Below, one piece after another: positions 1-11,849 of a stretch of DNA of 64,000 nt. Below the pieces are notes generated by a model, which saw nothing but the letters and a program-made list of their open reading frames with translations, ran no database searches and was not told where the DNA came from. The stretch is from Cyclaneusma minus (taxonomy: Eukaryota; Ascomycota; Leotiomycetes; Marthamycetales; Marthamycetaceae), in contig JAKZHN010000031.1 of NCBI GenBank assembly GCA_037179335.1, positions 310,001-374,000 of the forward strand, read 5' to 3'. Each line of letters opens with the position of its first letter. Positions within the stretch are counted from its first letter, which is position 1. The translations under genes were made by a program, and so were the position numbers.

Positions 1-1339
1 CGGATTCCGCTCCCCGCCGCTGGATTTCAGGATCCCTTACTTGAAGCTCCCACGTTTCCGCCCCGACCCGCCTCTTATTTAAACCAGCATCGGGCTCTTC
101 AGTTCCAGTCAGCGGAGTTCACAGACTGCGAACATTTGAGTGTACGGCTTTTGACAGCTTCAAAAGAGTGAGCTGTTCCTCGTGGACTCGGTCTCGTTCC
201 GAAAAGCGAAAAGACACCGAAAAATGTGTGAAAAGACGTACTCACCCGCTCCAGGTCCACAAATGAAGCCCCACGATATTTCTTTACCAATTGATCTTCA
301 CCTTCGGGTCAACCTCCAATGCTAAGAATCTAGGTATGTCAGTCTCCGCTCATAGTTGTCCGCCCAAAGAGGCCGCCGCGGATTCTGAGTGCTTCACCGA
401 AGTCGGCGAAGTTTCAGCCAATTCAAGCCGGAAGCATTTCTGCTCCTATACCTATGATCGCGCCGCATCATCGTTCTTCTCTTTACTATTTTCTTCGTAT
501 TTCAGGGATTTGAAATCGATATCATGGCATCGTGGGGGGAGCGCGGCTTCATGGTCTGTCTGTACCACGAAGGTATGCCACGGCGCTAAAGAGAAGCATG
601 AAATCCCCGGGTTCCTGAGAATTGAAGAACGTGCCGCCTTGCGGACTGGAGAACGTGCTGTCTTCAAACTTGGAGCTGTTGCTTTTCGCACGGGATCTGT
701 CCCGGGTTCCTGAGAAGTGAAGAACGTGCTGTCTCCTTTTGCAGGGGAGTTGTCCCAGATCCGCGGAAGTGGCTTCTGCTTTCGATTGAAGATCGGGATC
801 CAAGTGTCGAGTGAAGCTGGGTCTTTTATAGTGAATGGATATCGTGCCGGTGCATTATCTTGGTACGAAGCGATCTCAGATCTCGTGTGGCTTCTTTTTC
901 AGCCAGTCACAAGTGTTTTCGTAACCTCTACTCCTTTGAGAGTCAGGAGACTCAGTACCGTTGTTCGGATTCATGCGGATTGCGGGGAAGGATCGGAAAG
1001 ACAAATATTGGAATCTTGGAGACATATACCACTTGGTGTATAAGAGATCGGGTGCAGGGAGTCCCTGTAACGCCTCTCAATGCCGATCTGCGTCGGTAAT
1101 CGCGCCGGTAACTGAACCCATATCCAGGTACAACTAGCGTTTTTCTTGCCTTTCAATATTTCCTACCTCCCAGACTGCCGTTTTGGTGTCGATTGCCGTG
1201 TTCCTGCAGGGGTGCCACATGAAGGACCGATCGGAGTGGGGGCGTATTTTCGTCTCTCGCTGGTAATATGAAGCCAGCAGGCTGCCGTGGTATCGTCGTT
1301 GCATTATCTATGATCTATTCTTCTTCTTTGACCATTCAT
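1..1339. other. Intergenic; no gene recognised
   Basis: No conserved protein is visible on either strand; the longest frames are short and have no recognisable motif. The stretch holds a partial direct repeat: a block reading roughly CCGGGTTCCTGAGAA then TGAAGAACGTGC occurs at 607-634 and 702-730, with a shorter GAGAACGTGCTGTCT-like copy at about 650-667. The downstream neighbour on the minus strand ends at 1340, so this may include its 3' UTR. Confidence 0.5.
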
Positions 1340-2646
1340 CTATGGTACATCCGGGTATTGGTCGACTAGTTCCTGTATCTCGCCATCAATCAGTCTTCCA
1401 AGATTCACCCGGGTACTCCACCTAATATTGTTGCTCATCGCCTTCTCCCTATACCCCACCTCCCCCTCATCCAGCGCAGGCTCCGAAATGTCGCTATCAG
1501 CAAAGACACTCCCGACCGGACGAAAATGATCAAAAAGTGTCGGAATCACGCCCACACAATTATGTCTTTCATACTCCAAAGCCTCGTTCCCTTCACACCA
1601 CTTCGACATCGACACATCGAAAGGAGCTTTCATCGTCTTCAACCCAATATCATAAAGTATCTTCCTCGCCCCCTTCTGACTCACAGCATATGCCAGTGAG
1701 CAAGTAGCTTTCTGCGTCGGCGCCACAACCCTTGTATGCTCAGGATACTTTGCAAGTGGTGCCGAACTGCCATTCCAATAAGTCAAATACTGTTTCTGCG
1801 CCGCCGTCTCATCATCATAGTTGAGTACACGGAGGCCTTGCGAAGGCAGCAGCATCTCACAATGGCCCAACCACAATAAATCCCATTCATCGCCATACGG
1901 ACTCCTCGTCGGCTTTTCCACAAAGCGCGCGTATTAAACGTCTTCTAGGCTCATCTCGTTCTCACCCCGGTCCACAAAGTATTCCTGAGATACTGCGTTG
2001 CTGCTTACTGCAAAATCGCGGAGCTGGGAGCGGATGGATATGTCCCAGTCTACGTCGTCTTCGATGATTAGGGCGGAGGCGTAGTTATTTTCTACTACGC
2101 GGGCGATGGCGTTCATGTGGGCGCGCCATGAACCGATGTTGGCTGGGGGAATGTTTGGTGTGTGGCCGGGCGGTAGGACTTTCTCTGGCACATTATCGCC
2201 GTGTACGCCGTCGATAAAGGTGATGGAGAGGTTGGAAACTGCGGCGGCGAGGAGGAGACCGTCGCGATGGTCGGTCCGTTCAGGGAGGTTGATGGCGAGG
2301 ATTTTCTGGAACTTTATGCATATGAGGGTCAGCTCTTGTTTGAAGGGCAGCCTCTGAAAGTGGAGGCTCGAAACTCAATGTGGGTATTTGACCGGAGAGC
2401 GATGAAGCGCAGGAAGCAGATGACGATGATCGCAGGTATGTCAGAACTTACCCCAAGAGTTCTGTTGGTTATATCAAGAAGGACAGACGACTTGTCTAAC
2501 AGCAAGTTATAGTCCGTTGATATTGAGAAGGAATCCTGATGTTGGAGAAGAAGAAAGAGCGTAACTATTGTCAGAATCGCTGCAACGACATAGCGATGAA
2601 GCAGAGAAATGCTGGCCAAGCCAGCCTTAGCAGATTGCGAGAGCAT
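1340..2646 (-). pseudogene. GT25-type glycosyltransferase gene interrupted by one in-frame TAA
   Basis: Predicted type II membrane protein resembling the fungal glycosyltransferase family 25 (LPS-type) group, which would act in the secretory pathway. Exon 1 (2646-2452) uses the first ATG at 2646, after which a hydrophobic segment spans about residues 19-34. An intron (2451-2312, donor GTAAGT, branch-like CTGAC) joins in phase to exon 2 (2311-1340). Exon 2 opens with ILAINLPERTDHRD, typical of GT25, carries an acidic EDDVDWD motif at about residues 149-155, and later SPYGDEWDLLWLGHC. Between these conserved blocks, at 1936-1934, lies a TAA in the same frame; reading resumes at once in the same frame to a natural end at 1340. 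I could not place an intron with good signals and correct phase that removes it, although a weak donor in the variable linker just upstream cannot be excluded. So this is either a recent nonsense allele, a missed intron, or a sequence error. Confidence 0.65.
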
Positions 2647-3774
2647 GCCGTGTCCCAGGCAATGTGAATCATTCAACAATGGACAAGACGAGAATGTGGA
2701 AGAGGGAAAGTCGGCAGAAAGAAAAGAATGGTTTCATTTTTCTGGTTCATCTCCTACCTGCTCCGCCGTTTGCTCAGTCATCGCTTGAGCTGCGGTTCTG
2801 GGCATGATCAGGATCATCACGTCGTGTGTGGGTGGTCGGCGGCTGCGTTTGTCAAGGGCCTTCTGTCAGCGTCAATTATAGTTGACAGGAATTTGCTGAT
2901 AGCGACAGTGCCATCCTTGTCATCAGATGATGGGTCCAGAAACCAGGGTCAAAGAATGGCAATTGAGTTGAGCAAAACCACCTGCCATTTTTCAGGAAAA
3001 CAATCCTTATTTACTTCCCTTACGAACATCTAGATCTAGGGTATGCCATGATTAATCACAGAAATCTTGAACAGAAACACACCACTGTCACTGTTGAACC
3101 GCTGGGGAATGACAGCATCCTTGCAATATGACAGACGCGGGCGCTAAGCGGATGTGATATTGGTGCATTAGCGCCGGGCACCCCCTGGTCAGGTTGTAGA
3201 TCGATTGATTGCAACTTGCAAGGGTAGTCAACTTGAAAGATGGTGTTCCTAGATTATGATGAAAAGTGAAGACTGGTCTTGATATATGGATCAAATAAAG
3301 TTGATAATACAGCGATAAATGGCGCCAAAAGATTCACATGATCTCCTGTGGTCCTAGTCTCCTGATAATCCTGTGGACCCGCTTTTCCTCCCCAGTTCCT
3401 TGTCCTGTCGATGTTTTTGAAATTTAAACCTTGACATCCGAGCTGAGATCTATGTTATGGTGAGGGACTAGCCAGGCTTTTAATTCCATGTATCTTGTAG
3501 CATCTCTATTTTTCAATAAGAGAACACAACTGCACAACCAAGGACGGCACGGATGTTTGGTCTCCAAGTTCGATATCTTATGCGTGGATATCCTCATACA
3601 ATCCTCCCGTCCTTTCAAGTTCCATGTACCATACTCAATACTGAACCGCGCCCTGCAAACTCCCCCCCAAGCAATACCGCCCCCTCCCACCACCCCAACC
3701 CTCCTAATCCCCACACCCCTCTCCATCGCCCCATCTTCCCTAGAACCTGATCGGAACCAAAGTGGTGTGAGGCC

Positions 3775-4315
3775 TCTGCGACGAAGTGTGCGAAATATAT
3801 ATATAAGTCGAAGTGGTCTGCGACGAAGTCTGCGACCCATGCATATAACTCGAAAAGGTAAATAATAATATTTATTATAATTTATAGCTATTAGCCCCAG
3901 AGATAAAAGCGATACCAAGCGTTCCAGCTCCTACAAAAACGTGATCCAAATCGGGAATAAATACCATTATAATAATAAAAAAGCGCAAAAAAGCGGCGCT
4001 ATAAATTATAACATAACAAAATAACAAAAAAAAGTGGCAGTAATAATAAAAAACGATGCAATCGGGCCAGGGTCGTCACAAACCTCCTCCTCTTGGCCGC
4101 TCTCGCATTAGCAGCGTTCTCCACCAGGTAGGAAGCTGGCCTTTTGGAGCCAGTCCTGTAACACGTGCCCTCGTAATTCGACCCTTTTCCCACCAAACGC
4201 AATTTTGCCCGCCCTGAGAATCGAACCCGCTGTTAGTATGGATTAAGGTTCACCAAAAGAGGGGTTGCGATCAACGCCACCTCTGCTACCTTTGCGCTAA
4301 AGCGCCCTTACAGGC
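3775..4315 (-). mobile_element. AT-rich, possibly tRNA-derived (SINE-like) remnant
   Basis: Read on the minus strand, the segment begins with a tRNA-like head (4310-4211), continues through a body of about 150 bp, and ends in runs of A and T with TTATTA repeats (about 3850-4060). The end nearest 3775 carries a short duplicated motif, CTGCGACGAAGT, at about 3777 and 3820. A tRNA-like 5' head with box A and box B, followed by an unrelated body and an A/T-rich tail, is the layout of a SINE. I see no clear target-site duplication and only one copy in the window, so this is an inference from shape alone. Confidence 0.3.
4211..4310 (-). other. tRNA-like sequence with A and B boxes
   Basis: On the minus strand a box A-like TTAGCGCAAAGGTAGC (4300-4285) and a box B-like GGGTTCGATTCTC (4228-4216) lie about 57 nt apart. 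The T-stem pairs at only about three of five positions and the acceptor ends do not pair convincingly. A functional tRNA is therefore unlikely; a pseudo-tRNA or the head of a SINE fits better. Confidence 0.35.
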
Positions 4316-5768
4316 TCTGCCGTTATCTATAATTATCTACCTCTCGCGGTGATCAGGGCCGTTAGTGTTGCCGTTTAATCGTTACTGGAAGTCAAGTGGA
4401 AAGCGGGTCGGGTATTTTCTAATATGGTTGAGAATTGAAAAACTTTGGTTCACGACAGCAATACTAATAAGGACCCACGGTAAAATGTACTTTGGGTGAC
4501 TTCTCTTATCAGCGTAGGTGTAGACGCTTCAGGGACCCAAGGTAGAATGCCAAGCAAGAAGACGATGTGTTGTAAGTCCCGTATGCCGTACGAGATCCTG
4601 GAAGCTAAATCACTTTAGGAGTATCTTCCTCGTGATGGATCGACTACTTGTCGAGGACGTCCAGTTCAGAGCAAGCCAGGTCTGGACAGCATTTTCTATA
4701 CAACTATTTAAACAAGCATCTGAAAGAATCGAGCCACCTAGGTATATCCCTGTGTCACCACTCCCATCCTTCCCTCCTCCCAGACTCCAGCTTCGCAAAC
4801 ACCTCACCCACCCAGCACTCCACATAATCAGCGCTTCACAACAGCCCTGCGCACTGCGCCATCCTCAACCCCAAGCCATTTCACACAACCCTCTCAACCC
4901 TATCTCCCATTCCTCTCGACCCTCGTCCACAAAACCACCTCACCTCACCCCACACCCCCTCACCCCCGTCGCCATACATATGAAGTAAGAACCGGAATGA
5001 TTGCATTCATTTGCAGCCGCAGGGTACCGCGCCATGTACCCACCCGTCTCTTACGCCACTATCCCGGCTTCCCGCCTAACCAGTGGTAGTAACCACCCCA
5101 AAATGCGCAGCAATGCACACAGCCGCCTCCCAACCCCTTTCAATTCCAGCTTGTCTATATCTGCGACAATTCGCCAAGGCTGTGAGCATGAATGATCATC
5201 CTAGCTGGCTGGACTCGGCTATGCTATGCCCCTCGCTGATCAACGAATGATGTATGATGCGCAATGCGCGATGCAGGCAAGTCCGTTCATACATGTACCT
5301 ACCTAATGATCAGACGAAAGCAGGGGGCGAGGAAGCTCGGATTCAAGCTCCAAAGCTGTTGCAAAGAGAGGAATGAAGTTGTACCAAAAAAGCGTGGGGC
5401 GGGCATGGGAGGAGCATCAGTTCCCAGATTTGTGACCGAAACCGGGCAAGCGTGGATAGATTGAAAAGCCTATTAGTATACGAAGAGCCAACGGACTGGA
5501 GGATACCAGAGCAAAATGCAAATCATGATAAATGTGAAAATCTAGGGTAGTAAACCCGGAGAGAAAAAGCAAAAAAATCGCTCCATGCCATGTGTATAGG
5601 TCGGTAAGGTATCTACGCACCATATCGAGTTCGAAAAATCGCCCAGCGCTCAAAAAGCAAGAACACGCACATATAGCCACCCTTCAAAAACGCACGCGCT
5701 AGTCGCTAGTCGCAAAACATCGCACCATCTTGGCAAACATCCCCCACACAAATCTCCCACCCACCACT

Positions 5769-8370
5769 CTAAATAGCCTCCCTCTCAACATCAACACTCT
5801 CCCCCAACCCCGGCGTCAACTCCCTACACGTCGTCCCCTCACAGATCAATATCCTATCCCTCCCATCATTCTCACGAGTAACTTTCTCCCACAAATCCCT
5901 ATAAACCTCATTCCTCTCCGCCACCCACCTGCCCTCACTCCCCTCCTGCACTTTCACCGCAGTCTTCAACCCACCCCGCGGCTGCAACCTGCGACCTTCC
6001 AATTTCCGCTTAATGCCTTCGCCGTCGCCTTGGATGACGATGGATGTGACGCCTAGTTTGGAGGCTACTATGGAAGGCATGAAAGAGGGGAATAGCCAAG
6101 GGTATTGCAAGATCTCGGCTTCGAATGCGGCGATTGTTGACAGGGCGAGGTCTTTGTATGATGGTGATTGTTGCGTAGAAGGCAGCAAACCGGCCAAGCG
6201 GAAAAGATTGGAAGCAGACACGCCGTTTGTGGAGGGTTCAGCATCGTCCATGCCGTCTTTGAGCCGCAGGATAGTGTGTGTCGCATCTGCCTTAGTGCTG
6301 TAAAAACCGCCGTGTTCGGAATCCAAGAACTGCGCGATTTGGCTTTCTGTTTTTCATTTTTGGTCAGCACTTCATTCACATTTCCCTTGTCCCAACGACA
6401 TAAAATTCGAGAAGAGGAATAGCAACATACGCTGAAGTTCATCGGCCCATTTCAAAAACTGCGGCTGCCAAGTATTCTCATAAAGCTCCAGCAGCCCTTC
6501 AATCAGGAATGCATAATCATCCGCAAACGCTGGCGTGTCTCCGCGTCCTTCACGGTATACTCGGTATAGCACTTTCGTTTCCTTGTCGTATAAATTGTGC
6601 CAGATAAAATCCGCCGCTTTCATAGCACGATTGATAAAGCGTTCGCTGGATTCGCGATCCATGAACCACAGCGCCCCAGCAGTCCTAGCCAACGCGCCAA
6701 TCGCAAGACCGTTCCAGCCGGTGACGATTTTGTCATCCAAGCTAGGTCTTGGCCGCTCTTGGTCCCGATGAGCTCGTAACTTGTGTTTTGAGCGCTTGAT
6801 GCAAGCCACGATGTCGGTTTCGTCCATGCCGAATGTAGCTGCTAGGGCACGGGGCGTGGTGGTAGTTCTTAGCACGTTCTGCGTGATGAATTCATCGTGG
6901 GTGTCGTTTTCAGGCGCCACATTGCCATGGCTACTCACGCCCCAAAAAGCAGAACAGATCTTTGCATCCTCTGTCCCAAGCACTTGGTCGAATTCGCGTC
7001 TTGTCCAGGTATAGAAAGCCCCTTCACGCTTGTCAGTAGCTCCCTTATACGGGAAACTGTCTGCGTCTTCGGAGGAGTAGAAACAGCCATCAGCAGCTGA
7101 CAGCGCGTCGGAAGTTAGGTATTTGGTGATAGAATACACTACGCTGAGCAACTCCGGGTCCTTTGCAGCGAGCCAGCCGTCGAGGTAGCAGTGCAAAAGC
7201 TGTGCATTGTCGTAGAGCATTTTCTCAAAGTGTGGCAGGTTCCAATCGGCGGTTACGGAGTAGCGGGCGAAGCCGTGCCCGATTTGGTCGTGGATGCCAC
7301 CACGGAGCATCTTGCGCAGTGTGTCGATGGCCATTTGTTGGGCAGCGCGGCAGGCGGATGAGCCGACGACGTCTTGGACGGGCTGGGGCATGGCGGGGAG
7401 GCGGAGGAGGAAGGAGAGCTTGCAAGGGGTGGGGAATTTGGGAGCTCCGCCGAAGCCGCCGTTCGTGGGGTCGTAGGTGTTGGCGAATTTCTGACATGCT
7501 TCTTCTAGTAACTCGATGTCTAGGCCATCGGCGCCTTCACCGGCTTTTCCTGCCCATGTACCTTCGGCTGCGAAGTCTTTGAGCTGGCGGAGGATTTGGG
7601 CGGAGTCTTGGCGACATCTGTCTTCTTGGTCTCTCCATACGTCGCTCAGTTTTCGGAGGATGCCGAGGAAGTCGACGGTTTCTTCGAGGGGGAGGCGGGG
7701 GGTGTTGCTATTTGGTCCTGGCCAGTACGTTCCACCGAAGACGGGCTCCAGTTCGGGGGTGACGAAGACATTGAGAGGCCAGCCGCCGGATCCTGTGGTG
7801 GCTTGGACAAAGTTCATGTATATGCGGTCGATATCGGGACGTTCCTCTCGGTCGATCTTGATAGGGATGAATTCGGAGTTGAGTATGGCGGCGACTTCTT
7901 CGTTTTCGAATGATTCCCGTTCCATGACATGGCACCCTTTCAAGCTATTAGCAACTGGTCATGGAATTGAGAACTGATTGTGGAGTCGAGAGCTGATCAT
8001 GGAGTCGAGAATTTGTCTGGAACTGAGAACAGATCATGGAATCGACAGGGTGTTCAACATACAGTGACAGGCATTATAACCAATGCTCACAAACAAGAGC
8101 TTGTTTTCCGTCTTCGCCAGACTGATCGCTTCTTCACCCCATAGCTGCCACGCCACCGGATTCTTCTTGTGTCCGCGAACCTAGTAGGCATCAGTCTCCA
8201 TCTCTTATCACAGCATGGATTGGGGCAGCACTCACGTAGGGGCTTCGACTTTCACCCGCTCTGTTCTTCAGCTTCACACTTCCCTTTTGCGCCTCGACGT
8301 GGTTCTTAGCAGTATCCTGGGTAGTATTCTGCGCAGCGGGCGCCTCATCGCGCAACTGTTTGGACATCAT
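5769..8370 (-). CDS. SPATA20/YyaL-type thioredoxin-domain protein
   Basis: Four exons trace cleanly: 8370-8236, 8180-8063, 7936-6431 and 6346-5769, giving about 778 residues, close to the usual length of this family (DUF255 thioredoxin-like N-terminus plus an (alpha/alpha)6 six-hairpin domain). The N-terminal module has NRAGESRSPYV, then NPVAWQLW and the conserved CHWCHVM redox-type motif (Cys about 83 and 86), created by splicing at 8063/7936. GGWPLNVFVTP and FGGAPKFP follow, then the helical domain with LYDNAQL, FYSSEDADS and DDKIVTGWNGL. The catalytic role of the family is poorly defined. The open frame extends upstream without an ATG, so the ATG at 8370 is the best start. Introns are 55, 126 and 84 bp; the 126-bp one carries tandem repeats. 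No disruption was seen. Confidence 0.9.
7958..8049 (-). repeat. Short tandem repeats inside an intron
   Basis: Intron 2 of the SPATA20-like gene contains about four imperfect copies of an 18-26 nt unit, on the plus strand TCATGGAGTCGAGAACTGA-like (at about 7959, 7979, 7997 and 8034). The splice sites lie outside the repeats. The motif resembles the degenerate arrays near 39.65, 52.7, 53.8 and 55.4 kb. Confidence 0.6.
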
Positions 8371-9848
8371 CTTGTCGACCGCTCTCTTGAATTGGTGTGC
8401 GCGGTGGGAATCGGTGATCGCGTGGATGTTCGACAGATGAAGCTTCGATGTCAAGCTTCCACTTCTAGAATCAGGCACGGGGCGCGGAAAGGTTTCTCGG
8501 GACGGCTTCAATGACTCGTGCGTAGGATATGGTGCCAGCTCCGGTCTGATCGATCTACTCTGCAATCAATTATTCTCGAGGCGCGTACAACACTGATAGT
8601 GGCGGTAGAGGTCGCGAGCTGCAGGCTATCGCGGTTTCGTGGTGGTGGGGTGCTTTAGTGGAGGACTTAAGATTGCGGGGAGAGGATTATTTCCGGTGAC
8701 AGCTGCTTTTACCGGACTTTCAATTGTCGAGGTAAAGGCCATTTATATCATTCCGACTCTAGCCCCCTTCTTCGTAAATCATCGGCCTATCCTGACGTGC
8801 ATCTATTCTAGATACCTCGTAACCTCTTTACGCAACAGCCGCTATCTTTGGACGTAGGGCTGATTTCTGCTGACAGCCTCACGCGCAAGGCCATCGACGC
8901 CATTGCCGCCCTCCCATTGGCTTGTTCTATTTTAAATAATGGGGTTGGCGTTTTCTCAAGCTTCGCCAACCACAACCCCCAAATGCTCCCAAAACCCCAC
9001 GACGACGGCTCAACGACAACCAGCAAATGCCAATCCACGTCTTCGCCCGCATATTCGACGAGAATGCGTTCGGCCTCCTTCAAGCCTGCAAGGAAGTGCT
9101 CGGGGAGAATCTCTGCATTGGGATACATCTTTCACAATGACGACTCGGAGCTGAACCTCGATGGCACTGCTTTCAACACTTGCGACTTTGCTCCCAGCCT
9201 TGCGAAAAAGAAGGGCCTTCTCGTCGGTATCTCCGACGATATCATCGCTGACGCATCACATGCTGATGCTTACGGATGCTCTGCTCGGAAAGTTTTTCAG
9301 CACGTCGCCTTGGTTCTTTGCGTCCTCACGGTTCTTGGGTAGTCCCAAACATAACGGACCACAGGCTCTTCCGCGCCTCTCAGGCTCTCTTCAACCTGTC
9401 TTCGCACTTGAATGTTTCGTGAATCAGGCACCTTCCTGACAGACTTCTCGGTTTTGTGTTTCTTCCTGCCGTTCCTAGTACCTTGGGTCTCTTACAATTG
9501 TTTGGATCACTTCCGCTGCTTTGGGTTCTCTTAGTGGTTGTGGATCTCTCCGAACTCATTACTTGGATGGCTTCTCATTACTCTAGTGGAAGCATCTCAT
9601 GCATTTCCTTGGTTCACGAGTGTATATTGCCCTTATCGCTTTATCACAATACTCTATTCTCCATCCATGAAAGTTCCATGGGGGCACCCTCCAGAGGAGA
9701 CACCACTCTGGGTCCAAGTGCGCTACCATGTATGCTCAGAGTTGGGCCCACGGTGCATTCGAATAAGTAAAAAGAATTCGTATGAAAGGCTGCAGTGCAC
9801 CGTGTATCACAGTCTTCTCTCATCTCATTCTCTCATTCTCTCCAAAAC
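8371..9848. other. Intergenic, with one possible small ORF
   Basis: No gene recognised with confidence. The only frame with protein-like composition is the minus-strand ORF at 9128-8808, listed separately. 9440-9790 shows nothing. Confidence 0.4.
8808..9128 (-). CDS. Hypothetical 106-residue ORF
   Basis: ATG at 9128, stop at 8808. The first 65 residues have balanced, amphipathic composition (AGLKEAERILVEYAGEDVDW, then a Trp- and Gly-containing hydrophobic stretch), unlike the low-complexity frames around it. An in-frame stop sits two codons before the ATG. I recognise no family. It could be an isolated exon, a gene remnant or chance. Confidence 0.25.
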   Translation of the reverse strand: MYPNAEILPEHFLAGLKEAERILVEYAGEDVDWHLLVVVEPSSWGFGSIWGLWLAKLEKTPTPLFKIEQANGRAAMASMALRVRLSAEISPTSKDSGCCVKRLRGI

Positions 9849-11000
9849 ATGTCGGCCCCTTCCAATATGGCAGGCCCCTCCAACCTTCCAGCTCCCTCCA
9901 ACGCGGTAGCCGACCATAACCTATTCCGCCAGGCAGCTCTCTCGAGTACGAAAGCAGCAGTCTCAGACTTGGAAACACTATTTTCAAACTTGTCAGCAGA
10001 CTACCCACCTGAAAGCGACGATGTGCAAATCATGGAAACCATAGCCCAAGCCAGGACGCTTCCTCTCCTCACGCCCAAACCCAATGCCATCCCCGGCACG
10101 CTCTCCGTCCTCCCCCTCGAACTCGTCCAAGCCGTCCTATACTCTCTCGACATCTATTCGCTTTACCAGTTCAGCTTTTGCTCCTCCTACAGCCACTACC
10201 TCGTCACCACCCTCCCCCCATACATCACCGTCCGCCGCCTCGCCTCTTCCACCCTCTGGTCAACTCTCACACTAACCTACCTCCGCTACCGCAATCCCAA
10301 ATACACCGGCCACCACACCCTCACGTCAAAAATCTTCAAGCACCCCGACAATACCATAGAACAAATGGCCCTCGCTTTGCAGTCCAAATACTGCGCACAA
10401 TGCTTGGACATGGGCGTCAAACGCCCCGCCTACGCGCTGTTTCTATACGATCTTATGCCTGCCTGTTTCGGCCACTGGCAGCTCAAACCACGCCTGCGCA
10501 CACTCCCCTACATTGAAATGCAGGACTGGAGTCTTCCGGACATGAAGGACCATTGGGAAATCTTTACAGGGCACACGCTAACAGAGCAAGTAAAAATGTG
10601 GAAATATTGGATGGAGCAGTGTGAGGAGGCTGAGTCTACCCAGGAAGCTTGGACCATCCCAGGAGAAGTGATTGTATATGATGCTTGGGACGAGGAAGAA
10701 ATGCAGAAAGTTGAAAATGGTAGAGAGAAGATGAAGATGGAAATTTGGAAGAATGAGGGCTGGGAGGCGGAGCAGGAGTTGCATATTGTGAGGTGGTGGA
10801 TGGGGGCGCATGTTTCCAAGGGGGCGAGGGTGATGCTGACTTTGTTGCTCAGTTTGGGCGAGTGCGGGACGGCGATGCTACCTAGCATGCAAGCGGAGGA
10901 TATTTGTCGCTGTGATTTGCTAGCGTGTACTCGTCGTTTCCTTTTTGTTAATCAAAATCAAAGAGAGAGACAGTTGAGACTCGGGCACACCCAACACTAG
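9849..11000 (+). CDS. F-box-like hypothetical protein
   Basis: Intronless frame of 383 residues from the ATG at 9849 (context CAAAACATG), preferred over an upstream in-frame ATG at 9795 that only adds a Ser-rich leader. Residues about 87-125 (SVLPLELVQAVLYSLDIYSL and following) fit the start of an F-box: a Leu-Pro pair, then Leu/Ile-rich amphipathic helices. In ascomycetes such proteins usually recruit substrates to SCF ubiquitin ligases, but no partner domain is recognisable here. The middle has a small Cys pair (YCAQCLDMG) and the C-terminal third is rich in Glu, Lys and Trp. Base use changes near 10480 from C-rich to G-rich codons. Function beyond F-box-like is unknown. Confidence 0.65.
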   Translation: MSAPSNMAGPSNLPAPSNAVADHNLFRQAALSSTKAAVSDLETLFSNLSADYPPESDDVQIMETIAQARTLPLLTPKPNAIPGTLSVLPLELVQAVLYSLDIYSLYQFSFCSSYSHYLVTTLPPYITVRRLASSTLWSTLTLTYLRYRNPKYTGHHTLTSKIFKHPDNTIEQMALALQSKYCAQCLDMGVKRPAYALFLYDLMPACFGHWQLKPRLRTLPYIEMQDWSLPDMKDHWEIFTGHTLTEQVKMWKYWMEQCEEAESTQEAWTIPGEVIVYDAWDEEEMQKVENGREKMKMEIWKNEGWEAEQELHIVRWWMGAHVSKGARVMLTLLLSLGECGTAMLPSMQAEDICRCDLLACTRRFLFVNQNQRERQLRLGHTQH

Positions 11001-11849
11001 TTATTCAATTTTGCCTTCACTGCTATAAGAGCAGTCCTTAGGTAGATCTGAAGCAATACAAGCACCTACGGCCATGCAACATCTAGTCTACTGAAGCAGT
11101 CTGAGTGTGGCACTGAGATGCCAGGAATGACAGCAGTCAGGCGGGCGGGGTACAGACGGGGAAGATACTCTCATGCGCCAGGCTTCCATATTTCTTGTTA
11201 TAGCCTCGTTCCTCTCTTTCTACATGCACTCTGGCTTCCATCAAAATAACCCGAATTCTTGACGGCTTGCTTGCAATCGGATCTTGTTGGCACCAAGCAG
11301 TTTGTCCCATTTGCTCGAATTGAGATCCACCTCATTCAAAACTCGGCTGCTTGCCTTGTTGGCACCGAATCGTAGTGGATGATTCATCCTTTCAACTACA
11401 AATTTGGCCATCAGCATTCAGTGACGGATGACTGAATCATCGATTTGCGTCCTGTTTGTCATGGAAAGAATTCATGACGCTGTTAGTGATCCAGGTTTAC
11501 AACTATGGGTGTTCACACCAGGTATGTTCCTGAGCAGGGCGCTTATATCAACTCAATGATTCCCAGCTTAGATAGGGATACGCAGGACCCTGAATGGACT
11601 GAGACCATCTGTACTTATATAAACGCCACTATCTTAATTAACAACTTTGTACTCTGTCTTTCTTTCTCTTCACCACGCCCATCCACAGTTCACACAGACT
11701 ATCCGGTCACTCGACAGAACACATCTCGAACTCTGTCACCCATTTCACCATAAACAAGAAACACCACCACCAGTGTCTCCGATCCCACGTCCTCAATCAG
11801 CCGTTCTCGAACCAAGAAGCTCCAATCTCGACCCCGATCTCCTCCAATA
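11001..11849. other. Intergenic; probable promoter of the small secreted ORF
   Basis: No gene recognised. A TATA-like TATATAA at about 11615 followed by a CT-rich stretch precedes the ORF at 11850, with no intervening ATG in the last 180 bp. Confidence 0.4.

Larger units (their letters stand above)
2647..5768. other. Gene-poor region between GT25 and SPATA20-like genes
   Basis: About 3.1 kb without a supported gene. 3640-3760 and 4740-4980 are C-rich, low-complexity stretches whose frames are proline-rich only because of composition. The part 3775-4315 holds the AT-rich element listed separately. Nothing else was recognised. Confidence 0.5.

Noticed and set aside
291..713. Plus-strand frame of 140 codons at the left end
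   Set aside because: Includes the local repeat, has no recognisable motif, and composition matches flanking non-coding DNA.
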